Shown here piece by piece: positions 54,901 through 64,000 of a DNA stretch of 64,000 nt. The first letter of the stretch is position 1; every line of letters begins with the position of its first letter. A program made the position numbers and the translations under genes. The stretch is from Chlorogloeopsis sp. ULAP01 (GTDB lineage Bacteria > Cyanobacteriota > Cyanobacteriia > Cyanobacteriales > Nostocaceae): the NCBI RefSeq assembly GCF_030381805.1, contig NZ_JAUDRH010000025.1:21984-85983 (forward strand), given 5' to 3'. The notes below the pieces were generated by a model that did no database searches, had not been told where the DNA came from, and saw only the letters and a list, made by a program, of their open reading frames with translations.

Positions 54901-57900
54901 ACTATGGACGTAAGTAAGCGTGTGACAGTAAGTACTGATAATACTAGCAAGGCCAAGATGCGGGGCGATTATGCAGTTCCCACTGTTTTTAATGGTAATT
55001 TTGATGCGATTTTTAGCAGAATGACTGATCAACCTATTCCTGGTTGGTCTTTAAATAATGGTGCTAATTATACTTCGTTGCAAAGTGGTTTGAAGAAATG
55101 GTCTGAAATTGGACTTGGGAATTCAGATAATTTTGCTTTGCAATTAGGAGCTAACGAAAGCATTACGCACAATAGCTTTGTTGTGCCTGATTGGGGCGTG
55201 TTGCGGTTTGATTTGCACGTACCAGTCCCTGATCCAGCCACTGATTCTCAAGGTAATATTCTTCCTCAATCTAGTGTGGTCAGAGTTTTTCTTGATGACT
55301 ATGAACTACGAAGTTCCGCTTATCAAGGATTGAGTCAGAAAGAGCGTCAAAGTAATGGTAATCCGAATGTTAGTGCTGATGAATATCCAGCAGTTGATTT
55401 ACGTGAGTTTAATCCTAATTCAGCCACATCAGCAGGGTTTAACCCTAAACTAGCTGAGGCTCAATCTAACAGGATTGGTTTTGCCAAACAAGGATTTCAA
55501 ACTTTTCAAGTCGATATTCCCAATGAGTTTCGTGGCAAGGTGAAAACCCTGAAATTTGAGGTAAACGGAGGCAAAACAGTTTATTTAGATAACGTCTTCT
55601 TCAAGAGTCAACATCTATTATTTGGTAATCCAGCGTTAAACGGGCAAGAAGCGAGAAAAGATATAGACACTCCCGAATTTAGCGACCCGTATTTTATTCG
55701 TAATGATCAAGAGCCTTCTAGCACATTTCGTACCAATTATCTCATTGAAAAACCACAGTATTCTTTGTCTTACAATGATGATACAAGGACACTCAACTGG
55801 GTTAGCTATCAACTAAACAAGTCTTGGCTTGGTGCTGAAACTAAAAGACCAGATTTCCAGTCAGACCCTCGTTTACCTTTTGGAACTCAAAAAGGTCCTG
55901 CTTCTCAAGACATTAACTCTGCAAACAGCAAGTACGACAAGGGGCATATGACTGCTGCGGCAGATCGTAGTCGAAATAAACAGGATTATTATTCAACATT
56001 CCTGATGACTAATGTTTTGCCTCAGCCGTTAGAGCAAGCAACTGGTAAGTCTCAATGGACAAAACTAGAAGAATATTTGCGGGATAAATTAGTAAATAAA
56101 CATGACAAAGAGCTATATATTGTTGAGGGAAGAGATGGACAAGCAATTGATGCTTCCGGCAATCCTCTTCTACTTAACAATAAAATTAGTGTCCCCGAAA
56201 GTGTTTGGAAGGTTGTGCTAGTTCTAGATCATCCTGGTCAAGGAATTTATGATGTAACTAAAGACACCCTTGCTTTTGGTATTTATTTACCCAATATCCT
56301 TGATGCAAATCGTAAAGGACAAGACCCTGATGACCATTGGGAGCAAAACTTCACACTTAATGGAAAAACATTTGGACTATTTAATGTTAGACAACTTGAA
56401 AATATAACTGGCTATAATTTTTTGTCCAATATTCCTACAGATATTCAACAAGCAATTGAAAATCGTAGTGTTACAAATATTAGAACAAAAATCAGTATTA
56501 TCGAACCTGCTCCTTTAATGGCTGCAACAGAGCCAGAACTATTTCCATTTACAGTAGGGACCTTTTTCAACAGTGCCGTCGGGCATAGTAGTATCCCAAA
56601 TCAGGTTGAAATGTCCCTTGATGAGCATACCGATAGCCCCTTGAAAGTTAGCATCAATCAAAACAGCATATTCAAAATACCCTATGGTAGCACCGATGAA
56701 AACAGCGCTACTCGCATTCACCTGGCTCAAATTGGCTCCAGTCAAATCAGCCCCACTCAAAGTAGCCCAACTCAGGTTGGCAGAGAACAAATTAGCATCT
56801 CTCAAAATCGTTTTTACCAAACCAGCCCCACCCAAATAAACACCGAACAGATCGGCTCCAGTCAAATCAGCCCCACTCAGATCGACTTTTTCAAGATTAG
56901 CTCCCCGCAGGCTAATACCCCGCAAGTCAGCACCTTCAAGTCCAGTAATCTGACCATCAATCCCATCTCTTTCACCCATTTCACCAACAATGCGAATCAA
57001 CTCAATCCCATTAAAGTTACGCTCCCCAGCTTTGTAACGCTCCAACAATTCATCAGTAGTAATTCTCCAAACCATAATTTAACCTCCAACTTATTTTCCG
57101 ATCTTAAATATAGTTCTACAAATCTCTGGTCTACCTTATTCGACCCCACCTTCAACATCAACTTCTCTTTCACCGACCTCCCCACCGGACAACTAGCAGA
57201 AGCCCAAATCACCAACTATGACTCCCTCGGTCGCCCCAACGGCGGAACCATCCTCATCGACCACAACGCCAACGGCATCGGCTGGTTCATCGACCGTACC
57301 CCTTGGGAAAACGGCGAATTCACCTCCTCCCTTACCGACACAGCCTTCCGCGCCACTACAGGCGACGCAGTAGGCAAATACGACCTGCTTACTACCATCC
57401 TGCACGAAATGGGACACCTAGCAGGCATCATTGCAGGCAACCCAAGCTTTGACCGCTACGTTCAAAGCATCAACGGCACAAAAACCTTCATAGGCGACAA
57501 CTTCACTGCCACCCTCACTCCAGATGGTAGCCACCTCGATTCCAAAGTACACCCCTACGACCTGATGAACAACACCCTTGCTCCAGGCGTGCGTAAGCTA
57601 CCATCATGGCTCAACCTGCAAATGGTCAACGCCATCCGTTCCCTGGAGGGGGGGAGTGGGACAGGGGGACAGTGGGGGAATACCCTGCAAGCACCGCTAA
57701 CTGCAATACTCCTTGCAGACATTACCAACGGCAACTTCAACCAAGAAATCCCAACTGCTCCCGACTTTGGTTGGTCAACTCGTGGTGCAGCCACAATCCT
57801 TAATTCCCAAGCCGTCCTCACCGAAGAATCGCGTTTTAACAGCAACTTCACCCAAACCTTCATCATTCCACAAGAAGCCAAATACCTCCAGTTCACCATC

Positions 57901-60900
57901 GTTGACAGCCACTTGGGAACAAGCTCCCTCGCTCCCGGCGATGCCTTTGAAGTCGCCCTCCTCGATGCCCGATCCCACACACCCCTAGTTGGCACCGCCA
58001 CCGGACTGACTCAAACCGACTCCCTCTTCAACCTCCAACACTCCGGCAACTCATACTTTAGTGATAAAGTCAAGATAGCAGGCGCTAACACCAGTGGCGA
58101 CAAAATAGCCCTCAACACTCCTCGTACCGTCACCGTAGACATTAGCTCCGTCGCACCCGGAACTGTTGCCACCCTCTACTTCGACCTACTCGGCTTTGGA
58201 GCAAAAGATGGTAAAGTCATCATCGATGACATCCGCATCCTCAACAACAACCTGATTGCTCCTTTTGCTAACAACGACACTGCTACCACCGACCAAGCAC
58301 AACCTGTAACAATTAACGTCCTGAGTAACGACAGCGATGCTGACGGCACCCTAAACCCCAACAGCGTGCTAATTGGCACTGCACCAACTAACGGTTCCAT
58401 CATTATTAATAACGACGGCACCATCACCTACACCCCCAACGGCAGCTTTGTTGGTATAGATACTTTCACCTACGTAACACTTGACAACGACAACGCCATC
58501 TCCAATGAGGCAACAATTACAGTCACCGTCAACAACACTGACCCCACCATCGACCATCTTGCCGTAGAATCAAACGTTACTGAAGGTACAACCGCCACCT
58601 TTAGCGCGATCGCCAGCGACTACGGTGACACCCTCACCTACACCTGGAACTTTGGGGACGGCACTGAAATTATTACAGGACAAACCGTCAACCACGTCTT
58701 TGCTAACAACGGCACTTACACCGCTATCCTTACCGTCACCGACACCTACGGTGCAGCGATCGTAGAAACATTGCCAATCAATGTTAATAATGTTGCTCCG
58801 AATGTAATTGCGGGTGCAGACCAAATAGTATTAGAAGGTCAAACTGTCAGCTTCAACGGTAGCTTCACCGACCCTGGTATTGTTGATACTCACACCATCA
58901 GTTGGGACTTTGGCGACGGCACAACAGCACAAGGTACATTAACTCCCAACCACATATTTGTCAACAATGGCGTCTACTCTGTCAAACTTACAGTCAAAGA
59001 TAATGACGGTGGTGAGACTAGCGATACCTTAACTATCACCGTTAATAACGTCGCACCCACAATTACCAATGTTACTGGCAACATCAATATTAATGAAGGA
59101 GAGAACGCCAACTTTACTGCCACTGCCACTGACCCAGGAAACGATACACTAACCTACACTTGGGATTTTGGCGATGGTACTAACCCTCAACAAGGTAACA
59201 CCGTCAGCCATATCTTTGCCGACAACGGCATTTACACAGTCACTGTAACAGTAGAAGACACAGATGGTGCGAAGAACGAGCAAACCCTCACCGTCAACGT
59301 TAACAACGTTGCACCCATAGTAGAGGCAGGTGTAGACTTAACAACCGATGAAGGTACTGCCACTACCTTCAACGGCAACTTCACCGACCCCGGTATACTC
59401 GATACTCATACTATCGAGTGGGACTTCGGCGACGGCACCACCCTAGAATACAACCCTCGCTCCCTCACTCCCTCACTCCCTCACTCCTCCTACCTAAACC
59501 CAACACACATTTATACTGCAAACGGCACCTACAACGTCACCCTTACAGTCCGCGATCGCGATGGCGGCGTCACCGCAGACACCCTCACTGTTACAGTCAA
59601 CAATGTCGCACCAATTATTACTGAGATTTTTGGTGATACAAATGTGGATGAAGGCTCACAAGCTTACTTTAGCGCAAATGCCACCGACCCAGGAAACGAT
59701 ACCCTCACCTACACTTGGAACTTTGGCGATGGAACAGACCCAGTAGTTGGACAAAATGTCAGCTACATTTTTGCCGACAACGGCACTTACACCGTCACCC
59801 TGACTGTACGAGACTCGGATGGCGCTTCCACATCCTCAACGCTTTCTGTCAACGTCAACAACGTCGCACCCACAGTTGAAGCAGGCGACAATCAAATTAT
59901 GTATGTTGGCGAGACAGTCGCCTTTGACGGTTACTTTACCGACCCTGGTATATTAGACACCCACACCATTGTTTGGGACTTCGGCGATGGCACAACCCTA
60001 GAATACAACCCTCACTCCCTCCCTCCCTCACTCTCTCCCTCCTCCTACCTCAATCCAACACATATTTACACCAGTAACGGCACATACAACGTTACTCTCA
60101 CAGTGACTGATGATGATGGTGGTGTCACCAACGATACAATAACCCTTACAGTGAAGAAACCACCCACATTGTCTGTCAACGACATCTCCTTCATCGAAGG
60201 CGATGATGGCCAGACCTACGCCGTGTTTACTGCCAGTTTATCAGAACCCAGTTTGCGGACAGTAACTGCCAACTTCTCCACGACCGACGGCACTGCCACA
60301 GCCGAAAGTGATTATCTGGGCACCTCTGGAACAATTACTTTCGCTCCTGGTGAAACTACTCAAATTATCACAGTGGCAATTATTGGCGATCGCACCGATG
60401 AATTTGACGAAACATTCTTCCTCAACTTCAGCAATGCTACAAATGCAATCATTGCCGATGCCACTGGCGTGGGTACAATTTTGGACAATGACGAACCGCC
60501 AACACTAACTATCACTGATAAATCCATCGTTGAGGGAGATAACGGCACTAGTTATGCCATCTTCACCGTCAACCTCGATGCTTTGAGTGCTAAACCAATC
60601 AGCGTTAATTTTGTCACCGTAGATGGGACAGCTACAGCCGGAATCGATTACTTAGCAACTAATGGTGTCCTCACCTTTACACCGGGAGAAACCACCAAGA
60701 CTATTACCGTAGAACTGGTCGGCGATACTCTAGATGAATATGACGAAACCTTCTTCCTGCAACTAAGTAATGCTACTAATGCCACAATTGTCAATGAACT
60801 TGCCACAGGTATTATCCTAGATAACGATGAGCCGCCAGTACTGACGATTAGAGAAAAAACCATTACCACTACTGAAAGCGGTACAGCAAAAGTAACATTT

Positions 60901-61848
60901 ACCGTTAGCTTATCCAACCAGAGTGCCAAAGCGATTACAGTAGACTACAGCACTGTCAACGGTACTGCAATTGCTGGCAAGGATTACATCCCAACTAGCG
61001 GTACCCTGACTTTTGCACCGGAAGAAACTACCAAAACCATAAGCATCCAACTTCAAGACGATAGCATTGACGAATACGACGAAACCTTCTTGTTGAAACT
61101 AAACAATGCTGTTCACGCCACCATTGCAGAGGATGCTGTTGGTGTAGTGACAATTGCCGATAACGACGAATCCCCAGCCCTATCCATTGCAGATAAAACT
61201 ATTACTGAAGGGCATGACGGCATTTCATACATGAACTTCACCGTCAGTCTCAATGCCCAAAGCGAGAAAACGATTAGCGTAAAGTACGCAACTGCTGACG
61301 GTACAGCCATTGCTGGAAGTGATTACCTTGCAAATAGCGGAACCCTAACCTTTGCGCCGGGAGAAACAACTAAGACAATCTCTGTTGCAATCATGGGCGA
61401 TCGCCGAGATGAATTGAATGAATCCTTCAGTATCAATCTGGGTGAAGCGATTAATGCTACCATCGCCGATACTACTGCTGTTGGTACGATTGTGGATGAT
61501 GATGAATCGCCTGTACTCAAGGTGAGTGCGTCTCCCGCCGAATTATGGCCTCCCAACCACAAAATGGTCGAAGTTAAAGTTAACGTACAAGCCAGCGATG
61601 ACTTTGATCCCAATCCTGTAGTTAAACTGGTGTCGATTACCAGTAACGAACCAGATAATGGTCTTGGTGACGGTGATACCGCAGGGGATATTGAAATTCG
61701 ACCGGATGGACGTATTTTCCTGCGGGCAGAACGTTCTGGCAAAGGCAATGGGCGTATTTACACCCTGACTTATAGTGCTACCGATAGTGCTGGCAATGTT
61801 ACCTACTCAACCACACAGGTGAGAGTTCCTCATAGCAAAGGCAAATAA
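48905..61848 (+). CDS. Giant protein, C-terminal piece: dockerin, propeller, GxSxG region, NucA-like nuclease, second metzincin-like domain, 6 PKD, 4 Calx-beta
   Basis: The frame continues the RHS-like region (LTQITAPDGSLVTYTYDAQG); the TTG at 48901 is not a real start. Residues are numbered from it. Order: dockerin type I at 188-241 (DINRDGRVDGVDSGLL, DFNRDGVINATDVQII), a cadherin-like and two Big_2-like domains to 530, a YVTN-type propeller at 967-1330, a hydrolase-like region with G1778-FSRG and VLTHGF at 1607-1800, a NucA-like DNA/RNA non-specific nuclease at 2240-2530 with D2346-KGH2349 and FLMTNVLPQ, an antisense-derived linker at 2545-2725, a metzincin-like domain at 2740-2907 (HEMGHLAG, no third His), a jelly roll, six PKD (3211-3752), four Calx-beta (3754-4204) and a C-terminal domain starting AELWPPNHKMVEV. 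Calx-beta and dockerin modules point to calcium-dependent folding outside the cell. Confidence 0.8.
49021..49080 (+). repeat. In-frame CTCCCTCA/CTCC repeat in the giant gene
   Basis: About 60 bp of CTCCCTCA and CTCCCTCC units encode PTPSLPPSLTPSLTPSLL. It sits just after the RHS-like YD repeat. Confidence 0.85.
49422..49458 (+). repeat. In-frame CTCCCTCA repeat before the dockerin domain
   Basis: This encodes SLTPSLPPSLTL directly upstream of the dockerin module. Confidence 0.8.
56539..57075 (-). CDS. Pentapeptide-repeat protein, antisense inside the giant gene
   Basis: A 178-aa protein reads opposite to the giant gene. It starts MVWRITTDELLERYKAGERN, the usual N-terminus of cyanobacterial pentapeptide proteins, followed by about 18 A(D/N)LxX-type repeats (GADLRGISLRGANL, LSGADLTGADLFG, DANLFSANLSWATLS) and a short C-terminal tail. 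A strong ribosome binding site, GGAGG, lies 7 nt upstream of the ATG. Pentapeptide repeats fold as a right-handed quadrilateral beta-helix; no activity can be deduced. The complementary strand is open in the giant frame and gives SQISPTQ-type low complexity. A complete gene of this kind is unlikely by chance, so it was probably inserted in reverse orientation and tolerated by the host frame. Confidence 0.8.
   Translation of the reverse strand: MVWRITTDELLERYKAGERNFNGIELIRIVGEMGERDGIDGQITGLEGADLRGISLRGANLEKVDLSGADLTGADLFGVYLGGAGLVKTILRDANLFSANLSWATLSGADLTGANLSQVNASSAVFIGATIGYFEYAVLIDANFQGAIGMLIKGHFNLIWDTTMPDGTVEKGPYCKWK
57638..57680 (+). repeat. G-rich STRR in the giant gene
   Basis: GGAGGGGGGGAGTGGGACAG-type units encode LEGGSGTGGQWGN between the second metzincin-like domain and the jelly roll, in frame. 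Confidence 0.7.
59459..59490 (+). repeat. CTCCCTCA repeat inserted in PKD domain 4
   Basis: The repeat encodes SLTPSLPHSS inside the PKD fold, right after WDFGDGTTLEYNP. PKD domains 1-3 and 5 have no such insert. Confidence 0.85.
60009..60046 (+). repeat. CTCCCTCA repeat inserted in PKD domain 6
   Basis: The repeat encodes HSLPPSLSPSS at the same point as in PKD 4, between WDFGDGTTLEYNP and SYLNPTHIYT. Confidence 0.85.
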
Positions 61849-61864
61849 TGGAAATGAACTTGTA

Positions 61865-62627
61865 TCAGCTAACCTTTGGACGCAAAGAGTAACGTCCCAC
61901 TATTTGCACATCCAGTTCATAATGCTTCTCAAGTCCGCGTCGTTGTAAGGCTAGATTAATCGCATCGTGATGCCAAAATTTGCTCGATTCGCTTTTGATG
62001 GGACATACTCTCACGGTGGTAGCGATAATAATAGAGCGGTTTTGCCAGGTGTTCTATCTGTGTCACCTCGGAAAGTCGCAGGCATAGTTCATAGTCTTGG
62101 GCTAGTTCAAATTCCTCATTGATACCACCTACTTGCTCGTAAACATCCCGACGCAGCAGTCGTCGGAAGTGGAAAATCATGAAGTCAACCAACAATCGCT
62201 CTTTGGAATAGGGTATGCGGCAACGCTGCCCATATCCTATAAGATTGTGGTTTTCATCTATAACTTGGTAGTCTGTATAAACTAGTCCAACTTCTTTGCG
62301 TGCATATAGTACAGCAGCTGTTTCTTTCAAAGCAGTCGGTGCCAATAAGTCATCGCTATCTACCAATCCAATATAGGGACTAGTAGTCTGTTTGATTGCA
62401 GCTTTGAGCGAACGCGCTCGCCCAGTATGTGGTGCCGTTACTACACGCACCCGTTGGTCAAATTGAACTGCCGAGCGAGCAATTTCAACTGAACTGTCAG
62501 TGGAACCATCATCCCAAATTAATAGTTCAAAGTCGGGGTAAGTCTGGCTCAAAACACTTTGAATTGCAAAACCAAGATAGCGTTCCCCATTGTAGACCGT
62601 CATAATGATGGAAATTAGTTTTTTCAT
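61865..62627 (-). CDS. GT2-family glycosyltransferase with C-terminal frameshift
   Basis: The first 223 codons (62627 to 61956) encode a GT-A fold with DDGSTD at about 39-44, the metal-binding DSDD at about 90 (YIGLVDSDDLL) and QDYELCLRLSE near the acceptor site. It then ends RIEQILASRCD-stop. One base less in the CAAATTTTGG run (plus 61975-61981) would continue as WHHDAINLALQRRGLEKHYEL to a stop at 61865, the kind of tail expected in this family. The original protein was therefore about 253 aa. It would transfer a sugar from a nucleotide donor, probably to a glycan or a protein. It converges on the giant gene, 16 bp away if the longer frame is used. Glycosylation of surface material is possible but unproven. 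Confidence 0.8.
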
Positions 62628-62998
62628 CAGGTATTTACTCTAATATCAAACTTTTATTTCTTATTTTTTTTCTGACATCAATGTATATTTAGTAACTAAA
62701 TAAATACAAGTTATTTTATACCAGGATTATTTTAGTGCTTAGAAAATACTATTTAGCTTATTTGAATTAAGCTTTGGCACCTAATAATACTTTTTTTATC
62801 ATACCAGTATTGTTACTTAGGAAAAAGTTAAATAATTAGTACTGCTTACGTAGAAGCGGACTGAGCCTAAATACGTATCATCAAGGTTGTCATAATTACA
62901 AAAAAAGAGTAATTATTCAGTAGGGAGACTCTAACAAAACATTTCCCTAACTGTACAAAGCAATTTACCCAAACTCCAAAACGGCTTGTTTTCTCGCT
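62628..62998. other. AT-rich spacer between divergent genes
   Basis: This 371-bp AT-rich spacer separates the minus-strand glycosyltransferase from the plus-strand PpiC gene, so promoters for both directions should lie here. I found no hairpin, tRNA or clear promoter boxes. Confidence 0.5.
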
Positions 62999-63766
62999 AT
63001 GACCCCAGTTCTCCAATTTGGCAACCAGACAATCAGTGTCGCAGAAGCATTAAAGCTGCTGGCTGGTTACCAAATGCTTCCGCAGTTGTGCCGTTTCCTA
63101 ATCATTGATGAAGCGATTGCTTCAATCAAACTCACCCCAGAGGAAAACACCAGCACCATAGAGCAGTTTTATCAAAAGAATCAACTAACTGCGCTTCAAG
63201 CACGGACATCAATCCTAAAACATTACGGTATGAGCGAGGCACAACTAGAAGCCCTTGCCACAAGAGAATTAAGAGTTGAAAAATTTAAAATCGCCACTTG
63301 GGGAGCAAAGCTGGAGTCATACTTCCTGCAATATAAACCTCAGTTAGACAAAGTTATTTATTCCCTGATTCGCACATCTGATGCAGAAGCAGCCCAAGAA
63401 CTCTACTTTCGTATCAAGGCAGGAGAACAAAGCTTTGCCGAATGTGCAAGCCTTTACTCGCAAGGACAAGAAGCTCACACTCTTGGAAAGTTAGGCCCTG
63501 TTCCTATGAGCCAACCTCACCCAGTGATTGCCCAAAAACTCGCCATCTCTCAACCAGGACAGTTGTGGCCACCAATGCGATTAGATAATTGGGTTGTAAT
63601 CGTCAAATTGGAGAAACTGATTCCCGCTCAACTAGATGATGCCACACGCACTACTCTACTTAACCACTTATTTGAACAATGGCTAGCTGAGGAAATGAGC
63701 AAAACACCTTTATCGCTTCGCTCTGGTGAGGAGATGAGGGGATGGGGTGATGAGGGGATGGGGTGA
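62999..63766 (+). CDS. PpiC/parvulin-type peptidyl-prolyl isomerase of a type I secretion locus
   Basis: The 255-aa protein has a SurA-like N-terminal helical domain (about 1-115, ALKLLAGYQMLPQLCRFLII) and a parvulin PpiC domain at about 120-215 (VIYSLIRTSDAEAAQELYFR, GEQSFAECASLYSQG, KLGPVPMSQPHPVIAQKL, GQLWPPMRLDNWVVIVKLE). Such proteins are routinely encoded just before HetC-like ABC exporters and HlyD proteins in Nostocales, where they may assist folding or export of the cargo. There is no signal peptide. The last ~16 residues (LRSGEEMRGWGDEGMG) come from a G-rich repeat running into the stop, so the natural C-terminus was probably extended by the repeat. The ABC exporter gene starts 68 bp later. 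Confidence 0.82.
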   Translation: MTPVLQFGNQTISVAEALKLLAGYQMLPQLCRFLIIDEAIASIKLTPEENTSTIEQFYQKNQLTALQARTSILKHYGMSEAQLEALATRELRVEKFKIATWGAKLESYFLQYKPQLDKVIYSLIRTSDAEAAQELYFRIKAGEQSFAECASLYSQGQEAHTLGKLGPVPMSQPHPVIAQKLAISQPGQLWPPMRLDNWVVIVKLEKLIPAQLDDATRTTLLNHLFEQWLAEEMSKTPLSLRSGEEMRGWGDEGMG

Positions 63767-63812
63767 AATTATTCTCCCCACCTCCTTACCTCCTTATCTC
63801 CCCCTCTCCCCC
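63718..63812. repeat. G-rich and C-rich repeats at the ppiC end
   Basis: GAGGGGATGGGGTGAT units overlap the end of the PpiC gene, followed by CTCCTTACCTCCTTATCTCC-type units. The two halves are roughly complementary and could fold. Confidence 0.6.
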
Positions 63813-63834
63813 TCATTTCAACCCTGGTAACGCA

Positions 63835-64000
63835 ATGACTTCCAACACCAGCACCTTTGAGGAATTCTTAGCTAGCATCTCCCCCTTTGACAGGCTTGAG
63901 GGCGGTGTAATTGAGCGCATGGCTGCAAAACTAGAACCATTGCGCTACCGGATGGGACAAGCCATTTTGGTGAAAGAAACCCTACCTGCAAGAATTGCCA
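63835..64000 (+). CDS. Start of cyclic-nucleotide-domain ABC exporter (HetC-like, type I secretion), cut by window edge
   Basis: 55 codons are visible from ATG 63835: MTSNTSTFEEFLASISPFDR, then LEPLRYRMGQAILVKETLPA. This matches the start of the Nostocales exporters that carry an N-terminal cyclic-nucleotide-binding-like domain, then a C39 peptidase-like domain and an ABC transporter core. The later domains are outside the window. With the PpiC gene immediately upstream it makes a type I secretion locus, and the large Ca-binding-type giant protein beside it is a plausible cargo. Confidence 0.72.
   Translation, partial: MTSNTSTFEEFLASISPFDRLEGGVIERMAAKLEPLRYRMGQAILVKETLPARIA

Overview
The window comes from a filamentous, probably heterocyst-forming cyanobacterium of the Nostocales. 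This is inferred from frequent HIP1 palindromes (GCGATCGC), short tandemly repeated elements such as CCCCTAG and CTCCCTCA runs between and inside genes, a NucA-like nuclease domain, and a PpiC plus cyclic-nucleotide-domain ABC exporter pair typical of that order. No species can be named.

Region 1 (1-14154) is an alpha-glucan and trehalose block. It holds a divergent malQ (4-alpha-glucanotransferase, cut by the left edge), a treS-maltokinase fusion, a PhyH-like oxygenase, glgX, treZ and treY. MalQ and GlgX remodel or debranch glycogen. TreY and TreZ convert malto-oligosaccharides to trehalose. TreS-Mak links trehalose, maltose and maltose-1-phosphate. The PhyH-like gene has no evident place in this pathway.

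Region 2 (14155-27800) is accessory DNA. A 3.2-kb segment bounded by a perfect 27-bp inverted repeat carries a disrupted pRiA4b-ORF3-like gene, a twice-frameshifted ISKra4-type transposase and an intact FimB-sized tyrosine recombinase. A helicase C-terminal remnant begins exactly at its right end. Then come an Rpn-type nuclease, a 363-aa unknown, and a large minus-strand gene (20119-23867, split by one frameshift in a T run). Its motif order resembles the RNA-silencing type RNA-dependent RNA polymerases (double-psi beta-barrel fold), but the third catalytic Asp is replaced by Gly. Several small unknowns and palindromic repeats follow.

Region 3 (27805-61848) is dominated by one giant gene of about 34 kb (about 11,300 codons), now read in three pieces because of two single-base frameshifts. 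Order: metzincin-like domain, PPC, 30 CARDB repeats with one PA14 domain, propeller, Ig/cadherin-like repeats, RHS-like region, dockerin, second propeller, GxSxG hydrolase-like region, NucA-like nuclease, a second degenerate metzincin domain, 6 PKD, 4 Calx-beta and a C-terminal domain. A complete pentapeptide-repeat gene with its own ribosome binding site lies antisense inside it and is read through in the giant frame as a Ser/Thr/Gln-rich linker.

Region 4 (61849-64000) has a convergent GT2 glycosyltransferase with a C-terminal frameshift, a PpiC-type prolyl isomerase and the start of a cyclic-nucleotide-domain ABC exporter. The last two are plausible parts of a type I secretion route for the giant protein.

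Several genes carry single-base frameshifts, often in short homopolymers. Either this is a decaying accessory region or the assembly has indel errors; raw reads are needed to decide.
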